From Burkholderia sp. GAS332 (lineage in GTDB: Bacteria; Pseudomonadota; Gammaproteobacteria; Burkholderiales; Burkholderiaceae), in NCBI GenBank assembly GCA_900142905.1, contig FSRV01000002.1:2480001-2544000 (forward strand): a stretch of DNA of 64,000 nucleotides, read 5' to 3'. The notes beneath the pieces are model-generated. The model had not been told where the DNA came from. It made no database searches and saw nothing but the letters and a program-made list of their open reading frames with translations. Both the position numbers and the translations under genes were made by a program. This document shows, piece by piece, positions 17,359 through 26,813 of this stretch (its first letter is position 1; every line of letters starts with the position of its first letter).

Positions 17359-18198
17359 ATGATGGAACAGGTGACGCTGAAGGCGCTGGCGAGCGTCTCC
17401 CATGACGAACTCGCCGCGATTCTCTCCGGGCCGCCCACCCAGGCCGCCGCATGGGTGGCGGCCGCCGCGCACAACGGCATCGTCGAAGCGCAAGCGGTGT
17501 ACGGCCAGTATCTGCTCGACGGTCATGGTGTGGAACGCAATGCTGAAGAAGCGTTGACGTGGTTCAAGCATGCGGCCCGGCAGGATCATCCGATGGCGAT
17601 GAACATGTTGGGCCGATGCTACGAACACGGTTGGGGAACGGCTGCGTGCGCGCCGGTGGCCGTCTACTGGTACCGGCTCGCGGCGCAGGCGGGACTCGAT
17701 TGGGGCATGTATAACTATGCCTCGGCGTTGGCGCTCGGCAATGGCGCGGCGTGCGATCGCGCGCAGGCGCTGCAGTGGTTCAGGCGCGCCGCCGACATGG
17801 GTCACGTGAAGTCGATCAACTTTATCGGCAGCTTTTACGAGGACGGCTGGGCAGTCGAGGCCGACGCCAGCATCGCGCTCGACTATTACCGGCGCGCAGC
17901 GATGGGCGGCGATTTTCGCGGCCAGTTCAACTATGCACGGCTACTGGCCGGGCGTGGCGAGATCGACGCCGCGCTAGCGTGGTTGCGGCGTGTGCCACAC
18001 ACGGCAACGGCGGCGTTCATCGCGAAGATGCAGGCGTGGCTGGCCGCTTCGCCGATTGGTGCATTTCGTGCGCTGGCTGACCATCTGAATGCAGACATGC
18101 GGGCGCAGATAGCGGCGACAACGAGCGCGAATCCAGGCATGAAGACAAGCGCGGCTGCAGACGCGATGACGCCCCACGCTCAGGAGTCACGCGCATGA
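17359..18198 (+). CDS. Sel1-repeat protein
   Basis: A 279-aa protein starting just seven bases after the receptor stop (ATGATG at 17359; an earlier ATG overlaps the receptor). Four or five Sel1/TPR-like repeats cover residues 40-200 ([63 protein letters not shown]). No signal peptide is visible, so it is probably a cytoplasmic scaffold. Its TGA overlaps the ATG of the next gene by four bases, so the two are co-translated. A Sel1 gene between a siderophore receptor and piuC recurs in beta-proteobacteria. Its role there is unproven. Confidence 0.85.
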   Translation: MMEQVTLKALASVSHDELAAILSGPPTQAAAWVAAAAHNGIVEAQAVYGQYLLDGHGVERNAEEALTWFKHAARQDHPMAMNMLGRCYEHGWGTAACAPVAVYWYRLAAQAGLDWGMYNYASALALGNGAACDRAQALQWFRRAADMGHVKSINFIGSFYEDGWAVEADASIALDYYRRAAMGGDFRGQFNYARLLAGRGEIDAALAWLRRVPHTATAAFIAKMQAWLAASPIGAFRALADHLNADMRAQIAATTSANPGMKTSAAADAMTPHAQESRA

Positions 18199-18878
18199 TG
18201 CTGCATCTGCAAGGCGTGCTCAGCAAACAACAGGTCGCGCAATGCCGCGAAGTCCTCGACGCGGCGCCATGGATCGACGGCAATGCGACTTCCGGCGAAC
18301 AGTCGGCTCAGGCCAAGCGCAACCAGCAATTGCCCGAAGGGTCCCCCGCCGCGCGCGCGGTGGGCGATGCAATTCAGGACGCGCTCGGCCGCCATCCACG
18401 CTTCTTTTCCGCGGCATTACCGCTGAAAGTCTTTCCGCCGCTCTTTAACCGCTACGCAGGCGGTGACGGTTTCGGCACGCATGTAGACAACGCGATTCGC
18501 CAGTTGCGCGGCACCGACTTCCGCATCCGCAGCGATCTGTCGGCCACGCTGTTTCTCGCTGAGCCGGAGTCCTACGACGGCGGCGAACTCTGCATCGAAG
18601 ACACCTATGGCGTGCATCGCTCGAAGCTGCCCGCCGGCGACATGGTGCTCTATCCCGCTTCGAGCCTGCATCACGTGAGCCCGGTGACGCGCGGCGTGCG
18701 AGTCGCGTCGTTTTTCTGGATTCAGAGCATGGTGCGCGACAACGGCGAACGCGCCATGCTGTTTCAACTCGACAACGACGTGCAACGTCTGGCGGCCGAA
18801 AAAGGTTCGAACGATGCAACCGTGGTCAGTCTCACCGGCATTTATCACAATCTGCTGCGCCGCTGGGCCGACGCCTGA
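18195..18878 (+). CDS. piuC: PiuC/YbiX-type Fe(II)/2-oxoglutarate dioxygenase
   Basis: A 227-aa PKHD-type hydroxylase of standard length. The double-stranded beta-helix carries the iron-binding HxD (THVDNAIR) and distal His ([12 protein letters not shown]), with the following Arg positioned to hold 2-oxoglutarate. [15 protein letters not shown] and DGGELCIED are family signatures. In E. coli the homologue ybiX follows the fiu receptor gene. The substrate is unknown but its link to siderophore uptake is consistent. It overlaps the Sel1 gene stop (ATGA) and is last in the operon. Confidence 0.93.
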   Translation: MMLHLQGVLSKQQVAQCREVLDAAPWIDGNATSGEQSAQAKRNQQLPEGSPAARAVGDAIQDALGRHPRFFSAALPLKVFPPLFNRYAGGDGFGTHVDNAIRQLRGTDFRIRSDLSATLFLAEPESYDGGELCIEDTYGVHRSKLPAGDMVLYPASSLHHVSPVTRGVRVASFFWIQSMVRDNGERAMLFQLDNDVQRLAAEKGSNDATVVSLTGIYHNLLRRWADA

Positions 18879-19219
18879 GCCTGGTTGAGCGGACTCCTCG
18901 TCCCACGCAAAACTGTCTTTCTTTTTGCATCCAGAAAGAAGGCGCCTACGCGTATTTACTTTCCCGTTCGTTAAGCGCAACGTTAGTAATTGACGCGCGC
19001 AACTGCATGCCAGGTTGTGCTCTCCACGATTCGACGCGATTCGCCGTGACCCCGCTGCGCCGCATCGACAACCTGTTGCGTTCGCAACGGCACTGAAATT
19101 GCTGAGTGTAATGAGTTAGAGCGCGACGCATCGGATATCCGCACGCCGGTTGCCAGCGTGCCGGTGACCCGCATGCCGCTATGCCTGCATTGACCTTTCA
19201 ATGGAGCCAGCAGACCGTC
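18879..19219. other. intergenic region, nothing firm
   Basis: About 340 bases between two rightward operons. A 7-bp inverted repeat (TCTTTCT 18916-18922 with AGAAAGA 18933-18939) is too weak to call a terminator. The promoter of the aldehyde oxidoreductase operon must lie here but was not identified. Confidence 0.5.
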
Positions 19220-19981
19220 ATGTCCACGAGAAACAAACCTCAGGATTCGGGCGACGAACCCGACGCCGCACCACCCCAACCTTCGCGCCGCCGCTTTCTG
19301 CAATCGGCTGCCGCTGCTGCTGCCGTCGGCGCGGCGCCGCATCTGCGCGCACAAGCCCAAACCCCAACCGCGCCGCCGCCCGCCGAAGTCCATCCACCGC
19401 CGCCGGCGCGCCCGGTCACACTGACCGTCAACGGCCGCGCTTACACGCTGCAACTTGAACCACGCGTGACCTTGCTCGATGCGTTGCGCGAATACGCGGG
19501 CCTGATGGGCACGAAGAAAGGCTGCGACCGCGGACAATGCGGCGCCTGCACGGTGATCGCCGACGGCCGCCGCATCAATTCCTGCCTGACGCTTGCCGTG
19601 ATGCACGAAGGCGAGAACATCACCACAGTTGAAGGACTCGCCAGCAACGGCGCGCTAAGTCCATTGCAGCAAGCTTTCATCGAACACGATGCCTTCCAGT
19701 GCGGCTACTGTACGCCCGGGCAGTTGTGTTCCGCGACTGCCCTCCTGAACGAATTCCGTAACGGTACGGCCAGCACCGTGACCGCCGATGTCCGCAGCCG
19801 TCCGCCACAACTTTCCGACGACGAAATCCGCGAACGCATGAGCGGCAATATCTGCCGCTGCGGCGCGTACGCGAATATCGTCGCGGCGGTGCGCGCCGTG
19901 CATGAGGGCGGCGGGCAGAACAGTGCCGGCGGCAGCAGCGCCATTAGCAACGGCAGCAGCCATAACCGCGGCAACGCCTGA
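19220..19981 (+). CDS. paoA: aldehyde oxidoreductase 2Fe-2S subunit (PaoA-like)
   Basis: A 253-aa iron-sulfur subunit of the xanthine-oxidase family. A twin-arginine signal (SRRRFLQSAAAAAA, about residues 21-40) sends the folded complex to the periplasm. It is followed by a Pro-rich linker. The plant-ferredoxin-type cluster ligands (GCDRGQCGACTV ... NSC) and the second cluster (QCGYCTPG ... NICRCG) are complete. It passes electrons from the molybdenum centre to FAD. It is followed closely by the FAD and molybdopterin subunits, the E. coli paoABC order. The start at 19220 is the first Met before the signal. Confidence 0.92.
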   Translation: MSTRNKPQDSGDEPDAAPPQPSRRRFLQSAAAAAAVGAAPHLRAQAQTPTAPPPAEVHPPPPARPVTLTVNGRAYTLQLEPRVTLLDALREYAGLMGTKKGCDRGQCGACTVIADGRRINSCLTLAVMHEGENITTVEGLASNGALSPLQQAFIEHDAFQCGYCTPGQLCSATALLNEFRNGTASTVTADVRSRPPQLSDDEIRERMSGNICRCGAYANIVAAVRAVHEGGGQNSAGGSSAISNGSSHNRGNA

Positions 19982-19994
19982 CGGAGCGACCAGC

Positions 19995-20996
19995 ATGGAT
20001 GCGATCTCTTACGAACGCGCCGGCGATGTCGCTGGCGCCGTGCGCGCGGTGCAGCAACCGGGTGCAGTGTTCATCGGCGGCGGCACCAATCTGCTCGACT
20101 TGATGAAAGGCGGCGTGGCGCGGCCAATGCGGCTCATCGATATCACGCACATCGGCGGACTCGATACGGTCAGCACGCTAGCGGATGGCGGCCTGCGCAT
20201 CGGCGCCCTGGTGCGCAACAGCGACGCCGCCAATCACGCACTGGTGCGCGAACACTATCCGCTGCTGTCGCAAGCCTTGTTAGCCGGCGCCTCGCCGCAA
20301 CTGCGCAATATGGCCACCGTGGGCGGCAATCTGATGCAGCGCACCCGCTGCGGCTACTTCTACGACCCCGCCTTCACGCAGTGCAACAAGCGCACGCCAG
20401 GCAGCGGCTGCGCGGCGCTCGAAGGCCACAACCGCATGCAGGCGATTTTCGGTGCGAGTCCGCAATGCATCGCCGTGAACCCGTCGGACATGAGCGTGGC
20501 GCTCGCCGCGCTCGACGCCGTCGTGCGCGTCACTGGCCCCGCAGGCGAGCGGACCATTCCGTTTGCGGAGTTTCATCGGCTGCCCGGCGACCGGCCCGAT
20601 GTCGATACAAGCTTGCAGCCGGGCGAGCTGATTACCGCGGTCGATTTGCCGCCCCCTTTGTTCAGCGCGAACTCGCACTATCTGAAAGTGCGTGACCGCG
20701 CCAGTTACGCATTTGCGCTGGTTTCAGTGGCAGCCGCTTTGCAGATGGACGGCAACCACGTGAGAATCGCGCGCATCGCGTTGGGCGGCGTCGCGCACAA
20801 ACCGTGGCGGGCAAGCGCCGCCGAGCAGATGCTCAACGGCCAGCCGCTCACGCAGGCGACGCTGCACAACGCCGCGGCCGCCGCGGTACGCGATGCGAGA
20901 CCGCAGCGCGACAATCGTTTCAAGGTGCAACTCGCGCAACGCGCGATCGTGCGCGCAGTGAACCTGGCTGCGGGCCACACTGGAGGTGTCGCGTGA
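19995..20996 (+). CDS. paoB: aldehyde oxidoreductase FAD/4Fe-4S subunit (PaoB-like)
   Basis: A 333-aa FAD subunit preceded by GGAG. The N-terminal FAD loop FIGGGTNLLDLMKGG and ATVGGNLMQRTRCGYFYD are visible. The Cys set CGYFYDPAFTQCNKR ... GSGC ... PQC is the extra loop that holds a 4Fe-4S cluster in E. coli PaoB and is absent from ordinary CoxM-type subunits. There is no signal peptide, so it must be exported with the Tat-tagged PaoA partner. The stop overlaps the GTG start of the next gene. Confidence 0.92.
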   Translation: MDAISYERAGDVAGAVRAVQQPGAVFIGGGTNLLDLMKGGVARPMRLIDITHIGGLDTVSTLADGGLRIGALVRNSDAANHALVREHYPLLSQALLAGASPQLRNMATVGGNLMQRTRCGYFYDPAFTQCNKRTPGSGCAALEGHNRMQAIFGASPQCIAVNPSDMSVALAALDAVVRVTGPAGERTIPFAEFHRLPGDRPDVDTSLQPGELITAVDLPPPLFSANSHYLKVRDRASYAFALVSVAAALQMDGNHVRIARIALGGVAHKPWRASAAEQMLNGQPLTQATLHNAAAAAVRDARPQRDNRFKVQLAQRAIVRAVNLAAGHTGGVA

Positions 20997-23215
20997 ACCT
21001 GATCGGTCAACCCATGGACCGCATCGACGGTCTGCTTAAAGTCACCGGCGAAGCGCGCTACGCCGCCGAGTTCCCCGAGGCGCGGCTCGCGCATGCGGTG
21101 CTCGTCACCAGCACGATTGCGCGCGGCACGATTACGTCGATCGATGCAAGCCGCGCGCAGGCGTTGCCGGGCGTGCTGCTGGTGATGACGTATCAGAACG
21201 CGCCGCGCCTGCCGAACGGCGGCAAGCCCGCGTTGGCGCCACCGGCCGGCAGGCACCTGTCTCTGCTGCAGGACAACCAGGTTCAGTACAACAACGAGCC
21301 GGTCGCGGTAGTGGTCGCCGATACGCTCGAACATGCCACCGATGCCGCGCATCAGTTGCGCATCACCTACCAGAGCAGCGCCGCGACACTCGATTTCGCG
21401 CAGGCGAAGCCGAACGGACATGCGCCTGATAGACCGCAAGGCCGCATCACCGACACGCAACGCGGCAGCTTCGAGGACGGCATGCGCAGCGGCACGGTTC
21501 ACGTCGACGCCGTTTACACGACACCGATCGAGCATCACAACCCGATGGAGCCGCACGCCACGATGGCGCGCTGGGACGGCCCGCAACTCACGCTCTACGA
21601 TTCGACGCAAGGCGTTAGCGGTGCGGCTCAAGCTGTCGCCCACACGTTCGGCATGGCGCCCGGCGACGTGCGCGTGATTTCGCCGTTTATCGGCGGTGGC
21701 TTCGGTTGTAAGGGCTCGTCGTGGTCGCACGTGTCGCTGTGTGCGATGGCGGCGAAACAGACCGGGCGTCCGGTGCGCCTCGTACTCGAACGGCCGCAGA
21801 TGTTCGGGCCCGTCGGCGCGCGTCCCCATACCGAGCAGCATTTCACGCTTGCCGCGCGGCACGACGGCACGTTGACCGCAATGCGCCACGACAGTATTTC
21901 GAACACGTCGATGTTCGAAGACTGGACCGAGACCTGCTGCATGGTCACGCGCATGTTGTACACCGTGCCTAACCAGGTCACGACGCACCGGATCGTACCG
22001 ATGAATCTCGGCACACCGACCTTCATGCGCGCGCCCGGCGAGACAACCGGCTCGTTCGCGCTCGAATCGGCAATGGACGAACTCGCTGCGGCGTTGAAGA
22101 TGGACCCGCTCGCGCTGCGCATCAAGAATTACGCCGAGTCCGATCCGCAGGAAAACAAGCCGTGGTCGAGCAAGTCCTTGCGCGAGTGCTATCAGATCGG
22201 CGCAGAGAAATTCGGCTGGTCGCGGCGAACCGGCGCGCCGCGTTCAATGCGCAACGGCAACGCGCTGATCGGCATGGGCATGGCCACCGCGACCTATCCG
22301 GCCAACCGCAGCGAAGCCGCGGCCATCGCGAGGATTCTGCCGGACGGCAGCGCCATGGTCGCCTCCGGCACCCAGGATCTCGGCACCGGTACCTATACGG
22401 TGATGACCCAGGTTGCCGCCGATGCACTCGGCTTCGCGCCGGAAAACATCCACTTCGCGCTCGGCGATTCGACGCTGCCGAAAGCCCCCGGGTCGGGCGG
22501 CTCGCAATCGGCGGCGAGCGTCTCGCCGGCCGTGCGCGATGCCTCGACCCAGGTGCGCAACCAGTTGATCGCCTTGGCACTCGTCGACGAGGCCTCGCCG
22601 GTGCACGGCATCGCGCTCGACGACATCACGGTGGAAAACGGCTGGGTCATCAGCCGCTCGCAACCGGCGAAGCGCGACCCGGCCGCGGCGATCATCGCGC
22701 GCTCAGGCGGCAAGCCGATCGAAGCCACCTCGACGGTCAAACCCGGCGATGAGAGGCAGAAGTACTCGCTTCATTCGTTCGGCGCCGTGTTCGTCGAAGT
22801 CCATGTCGATGCCGACCTCGGCACGATTCGCGTACCACGCGTAGTCGGCGTGTATGACGTGGGGCGCGTGTTGAACGAGAAGACCGCGCGCAGCCAGTTG
22901 ATGGGCGGCATCGTGTGGGGCGTGGGGGCGGCGCTCCAGGAAGAGACCTCGCTCGATACGCGCTATGGGCGCTTCACCAACGCGAATCTCGCCGAGTATC
23001 ACGTGCCGGTGAATGCCGACATCGGTTCGCTCGACATCACGTTCATCGATCGGCCTGATCCCTACATCAACTCGCTCGGCGTGCGCGGCATCGGCGAGAT
23101 CGGCATTACCGGCGTGCTCGCGGCGATCGCGAATGCGGTGTATCACGCGACCGGCGTGCGCGTGCGCGATCTGCCGGTGACGCTCGATAAGGTGATGGGG
23201 ACGATGCAGGTGTGA
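20993..23215 (+). CDS. paoC: aldehyde oxidoreductase molybdopterin subunit (PaoC-like)
   Basis: A 740-aa catalytic subunit. The GTG start overlaps the PaoB stop (GTGA) and has a strong GGAGG 6 bases upstream; in-frame extension further upstream would run through paoB and was rejected. Molybdopterin-cytosine-dinucleotide loops are seen (GGGFGCKGSSWSH, RAPGETTGSFALESAMDE, GSGGSQSAASVSP), with the catalytic Glu near the C-terminus (RGIGEIGITGV). The trimeric enzyme oxidises aldehydes in the periplasm, probably for detoxification. No PaoD/XdhC-type maturation factor follows in the operon. Confidence 0.92.
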   Translation: MNLIGQPMDRIDGLLKVTGEARYAAEFPEARLAHAVLVTSTIARGTITSIDASRAQALPGVLLVMTYQNAPRLPNGGKPALAPPAGRHLSLLQDNQVQYNNEPVAVVVADTLEHATDAAHQLRITYQSSAATLDFAQAKPNGHAPDRPQGRITDTQRGSFEDGMRSGTVHVDAVYTTPIEHHNPMEPHATMARWDGPQLTLYDSTQGVSGAAQAVAHTFGMAPGDVRVISPFIGGGFGCKGSSWSHVSLCAMAAKQTGRPVRLVLERPQMFGPVGARPHTEQHFTLAARHDGTLTAMRHDSISNTSMFEDWTETCCMVTRMLYTVPNQVTTHRIVPMNLGTPTFMRAPGETTGSFALESAMDELAAALKMDPLALRIKNYAESDPQENKPWSSKSLRECYQIGAEKFGWSRRTGAPRSMRNGNALIGMGMATATYPANRSEAAAIARILPDGSAMVASGTQDLGTGTYTVMTQVAADALGFAPENIHFALGDSTLPKAPGSGGSQSAASVSPAVRDASTQVRNQLIALALVDEASPVHGIALDDITVENGWVISRSQPAKRDPAAAIIARSGGKPIEATSTVKPGDERQKYSLHSFGAVFVEVHVDADLGTIRVPRVVGVYDVGRVLNEKTARSQLMGGIVWGVGAALQEETSLDTRYGRFTNANLAEYHVPVNADIGSLDITFIDRPDPYINSLGVRGIGEIGITGVLAAIANAVYHATGVRVRDLPVTLDKVMGTMQV

Positions 23216-23383
23216 GGCACGGTGGTTCGGGGTGACGAGGACACTCTTTTAATGTGAAGTATGCAAGCCGTGGCACGGGACACGAGGGCGCGGGGCCGCA
23301 GCGGTCATGCCGATACATTGCCGCTTGCCTGCCGATGCGTTGCATTGCACAATCGGTCTCATTCTTTCTACCGGTGCCCGTCC

Positions 23384-23971
23384 ATGGCCTACGCCTCGCT
23401 CGCTACTGGCGTGTTGCTCGCCGCCGGCTTCGGCTCACGCTTCGACCCGGACGGCCTGCACAACAAACTCCTGGCGCGTATGCCCGACGGCACGCCGGTC
23501 GCGCACGAAGCCGCGCACCGGCTGCTGAGGGTCGTCTCGCATGTGCTGGCCGTGGTGCGGCCCGGCTCGGAGGCCCTTGCGCGCCTCCTGAACGACGCCG
23601 GTTGTGAAGTCATGTTCGCCCCGGCCGCCGAACGCGGCATGGGCGCGAGCCTCGCCGCCGGCGTCCAGGCCAGCGAAGACGCCGAGGGTTGGATCGTCGC
23701 GCTCGCCGACATGCCGCGCATCGCCACCACGACGATCGAAGCGGTAGCGCGTGCGCTCGACGGCGGCGCTTCAATCGTCGCGCCGTTTTACCAGGGGCAG
23801 CGCGGCCATCCGGTCGGCTTCGGCATCGAACATCGGGACGCACTAATGACACTCGACGGCGACACGGGCGCACGCGCGCTGTTGATGTCGCAGCGGGTGA
23901 TGCGGCTGGACGTCGACGACCCCGGGATTCTGCGTGACGTGGATACGCCGGAAGATCTGCGCAACGTTTAG
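23384..23971 (+). CDS. MocA-like molybdenum cofactor nucleotidyltransferase
   Basis: A 195-aa GT-A fold nucleotidyltransferase. It opens with VLLAAGFGSRFDPDGLHNKLLA, the NTP-binding signature loop and Lys, and continues with ERGMGASLAAGV and VALADMP (metal-binding Asp). This is the length and pattern of MocA/MobA-like proteins that attach CMP or GMP to molybdopterin. It follows a xanthine-oxidase-family operon that needs the cytosine form, so a CTP:molybdopterin cytidylyltransferase is the best reading. The 168-bp gap leaves co-transcription uncertain. Confidence 0.82.
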   Translation: MAYASLATGVLLAAGFGSRFDPDGLHNKLLARMPDGTPVAHEAAHRLLRVVSHVLAVVRPGSEALARLLNDAGCEVMFAPAAERGMGASLAAGVQASEDAEGWIVALADMPRIATTTIEAVARALDGGASIVAPFYQGQRGHPVGFGIEHRDALMTLDGDTGARALLMSQRVMRLDVDDPGILRDVDTPEDLRNV

Positions 23972-24112
23972 CTTGAGGGCGAGCCCAGCCGCTCTCAACC
24001 GGCGGGAAAACTGATTTCGCGAGACTGTCCCTTCCCGGGCCCGAAGGAGACGTTCGAAGAAACGCGGCAAGCCGCAGAACGTCTAAACGCCCTGCTGACC
24101 CGCGACACCTCG

Positions 24113-24382
24113 TTAGTTGCCGCCTCGGTAAAGATCACGCATCTGTGCTGGCCCGTCACCTTTCTGAAAGTCTTCCAACTCGCGCATCACTTGCTCGCGT
24201 GTTTTTCCAACGGGCAGGGAGGGTGCCGGTGTGACGGCCGGAACCGCGACCTCTGAAATCTGCGGGGCGTTGCCATCCGTTACCGCCCCCTGCTGGGTGA
24301 CCGCCGTTTGGGCGAGGCATCCGTCTGCCGTGACGCCAGCTAGCAGGGCAAGACAGACGGTGATCGGTTGATAGCGTTTCAT
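24113..24382 (-). CDS. small secreted DUF4148-like protein
   Basis: An 89-aa protein with a signal peptide (residues 1 to about 25, cleavage near CLAQ). The start at 24382 has a GAGGGGG ribosome-binding site. The mature part ends in KTREQVMRELEDFQKGDGPAQM, the motif shared by the DUF4148 peptides that are abundant and of unknown function in Burkholderiaceae. It is probably periplasmic. Confidence 0.8.
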   Translation of the reverse strand: MKRYQPITVCLALLAGVTADGCLAQTAVTQQGAVTDGNAPQISEVAVPAVTPAPSLPVGKTREQVMRELEDFQKGDGPAQMRDLYRGGN

Positions 24383-24863
24383 GGGAGTACCCCCTCGGAG
24401 TTTAAGAGATCGGCCTGTGCACCTTTCGCCGACCGACAGCAGTCTTCGCACGCGCCAAGGCCGGTTTGGCTCGTTGCAACGATCGACCGATCTGGATGCA
24501 CTCGACGAGTGCTTTTCCAGCGTTGCTGTCATATCTATTCTTGGTCCGGCGAGACGCCGTCACAACGCACATGCGTGGGCGACGGACCCGCAACGCCGAC
24601 GAAAGATGTATGCACTCCCGTTGGCCGCTCCCGGTGACGTATCAGCTATTCGCCTTCAATGATGGCGGAGTGCGTTGCTGAACCTTCCAGTGCAGGCAAG
24701 GACACATCCCGTTGTTGATACATTTGTGGCTGATGGCAGAAATGGCGACCTGTTATTCTGTTTTTATCGCACTGTGGCTACGCACGAGGGTGCTGTACAC
24801 CCATGACCACCGGCGCCGCTTTCGCTGGAATGTGCCGTCTTACTCCGTTAGGCACGTTCGGTG
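24383..24863. other. intergenic region upstream of sensor kinase pair
   Basis: About 480 bases between divergent genes with no supportable gene. A short dyad GGGTG-CTGTA-CACCC (24788-24802) is present. Lower GC near 24710-24770 suggests promoter sequence for the kinase genes, but hexamers are not clear. Confidence 0.45.
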
Positions 24864-26813
24864 GGGACCTGTCTAACCCGCGGTGCGCCGATACAGCCTC
24901 TCGACGTCGCGCACTATCCGCCCCCCACGGCGGCTTTTCTGATCAAGCGGCCTTATGAGATTGTCAGGCTTCGGGGTAAGCAAGTTTGGCTCGGCGGCTG
25001 TGGAGCGTGCGTTCCGTATGGACTATGCACGGCGCTACGCGGGCCAACGCAGGCTGGCTGGCGCCAGCCTCCTACTGATATGGGCCGTGGTTATTGTCCG
25101 TGACTGGTTGCTGCTGAACACGCTTGATCCCAGCATCCTCTTGCATGTTGGCTATGTGCGACTTGCAGGTGCCGTGGGTATGGCCGTGCCGTTATGGCTG
25201 ATGTGGGGGCCACGCGCCTTTGACGAACGCTGGGCGGTCAGATTACTTTGTGTCGTGACGCTGAGCTGCTGGTTCGCCCTATCGGAGTTGGTGAACGTTT
25301 ACCCGCCAAACCGGGTCGGACAGGAGATTTTCCCCGGCTTTTTTGTTCTCCTGTTCCTGATATTCACGTTGTTCCGATTTCGTGCAATCACGGCAGCATG
25401 GTTAGTCGGCCTATGCGTTGCCTACCATCTTATCGAACTGCTCCAATACTTCTGGGGTACTTCCGCGCCTTGGTATCACTGGTTTACCAGTGGGGCTATG
25501 GTGTTGATGATGTATCTCGTTGGTATTGCCGTCTGCATTCAGTTTGAACGCGCTGCCCGGCGCGAATTTGTGTTCCGGCGGACGTTGCGCGCAGCCAAGG
25601 CACGCGTTGAAGCCGCTTCCCGCGTGGTCAAGCAACAAAATGACCGCATGAGAGAAGTTGTCAGAGAGAAGGAGCGATTCTTTTCATCGGCCTACCACGA
25701 CATCCAGCAGCCTCTCGCCGCGATCAATCTCTTTATCCGTAGCGCGCGGATAAAACTCGAAGATGAACACGCCGCAAGCCATGATCTCGACGTCATCGAG
25801 GAAACGGCACGCGACATCCTCGACATGTTCAAGGGCATTCAGGACTATAGCGAACTGGGTTCATACGTTCCGCACCTGGCGCCAGTCGATACGCAGACCG
25901 TACTGATGGAGGTCTTCGAGCAATACCTTGAACCGGCGAAGTCGCGGGGCATCGAATTGAGAATCAGCCTGCGCCGGCGCCCCCCGCCGCCGATTGAAAG
26001 TGACCACGCTTTGTTCAAACGGGCACTATCCAATTTCATGTCGAATGCGATCAAATACACCTCCGTCGGAGGCGTCGTTGTCGGCTGGGTGGAGATCGGG
26101 GAACAGCTTCGCATTGACGTATGGGACACGGGCGTCGGTATCTCGCCCGTGCATCGGGATGCGATATTCGCCGAGTACTATCAGATCGACAACCCTGGGC
26201 GCGATCGCTCAAAAGGCCTGGGGCTTGGACTGTCTATTGCCCACCGGGTTATTGGCATTCTGCCGAAGCACAGCATGCGTTTCTGGTCGGTCGAAGGGCG
26301 CGGGTCGCGCTTCTCCCTGTACGCTCCGATCGCGCAATTAGCCCCCGTCATCGTGACGGACGGTCAAGCGAACGCCGCCTGCACGCCCATCCTTAACGGC
26401 AAATACATCCTGCTTTGCGACGACGAACCGACCGTCCTGGAGGGCCTGCGGCGCCTGTTCTCGAGTGCTGGCGCACTGGTGAATACCGCCGGGTCGATGG
26501 CGGGATTCGAAGCGATTCTGGGCGATGACGGCCGCGTACCTGACATCATTGTCACCGATATCCGGCTGCGCGACGGGCCAACCGGTATCGAGGTTGCCGA
26601 ACGGATCAGGCGGCATTTCGCCTGGGCCGGCGTGCTTCCCGTCGCGTTCATTACGGGCGAACTGGTGTCGCCCCGCGCACTTCGCGATTTCGCCGAGCCG
26701 TTCGTGCTATTGCGGAAGTCTTCCACACCAGAAAGCACGCTCGCTGAAGTCAGTCGGCTCGTTGCCGACCGGCAGCCGACAGGATTCGGTCACGTGCGGG
26801 ATCCGTGAGTGGC
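24864..26813 (+). repeat. tandem duplication, copy 1
   Basis: A 1950-bp unit that starts at GGGACCTGTCTAACCCG in the leader and runs through the first hybrid kinase gene. The same leader and gene begin again at 26814. Both coding and leader sequence are recognisably duplicated. Confidence 0.9.
24955..26808 (+). CDS. hybrid sensor histidine kinase, copy 1
   Basis: A 617-aa membrane hybrid kinase. About six hydrophobic segments fill residues 35-195, followed by a coiled-coil linker. The phosphoacceptor H248 lies in SAYHDIQQPLAAINLF. The ATPase domain shows NAIKYTS (N box), DVWDTGVGIS (G1) and SKGLGLGLSIA (G2). A C-terminal receiver (about 490-605) has CDDEP, the phosphoacceptor Asp in VTDIRLRDG, and the conserved Thr and Lys (FITGE, LLRKSS). 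All phosphotransfer residues are present. The ATG at 24955 is conserved in the second copy; Met22 is an alternative start. A NarL-type regulator converges downstream and may be a partner. Confidence 0.92.
   Translation: MRLSGFGVSKFGSAAVERAFRMDYARRYAGQRRLAGASLLLIWAVVIVRDWLLLNTLDPSILLHVGYVRLAGAVGMAVPLWLMWGPRAFDERWAVRLLCVVTLSCWFALSELVNVYPPNRVGQEIFPGFFVLLFLIFTLFRFRAITAAWLVGLCVAYHLIELLQYFWGTSAPWYHWFTSGAMVLMMYLVGIAVCIQFERAARREFVFRRTLRAAKARVEAASRVVKQQNDRMREVVREKERFFSSAYHDIQQPLAAINLFIRSARIKLEDEHAASHDLDVIEETARDILDMFKGIQDYSELGSYVPHLAPVDTQTVLMEVFEQYLEPAKSRGIELRISLRRRPPPPIESDHALFKRALSNFMSNAIKYTSVGGVVVGWVEIGEQLRIDVWDTGVGISPVHRDAIFAEYYQIDNPGRDRSKGLGLGLSIAHRVIGILPKHSMRFWSVEGRGSRFSLYAPIAQLAPVIVTDGQANAACTPILNGKYILLCDDEPTVLEGLRRLFSSAGALVNTAGSMAGFEAILGDDGRVPDIIVTDIRLRDGPTGIEVAERIRRHFAWAGVLPVAFITGELVSPRALRDFAEPFVLLRKSSTPESTLAEVSRLVADRQPTGFGHVRDP

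Noticed and set aside
15084..17480. Long leftward open frame (nearly 800 codons) opposite the TonB receptor gene
   Set aside because: Its product is Arg/Val-rich without domains and mirrors the GC-rich codon pattern of the receptor; it is an antisense shadow.
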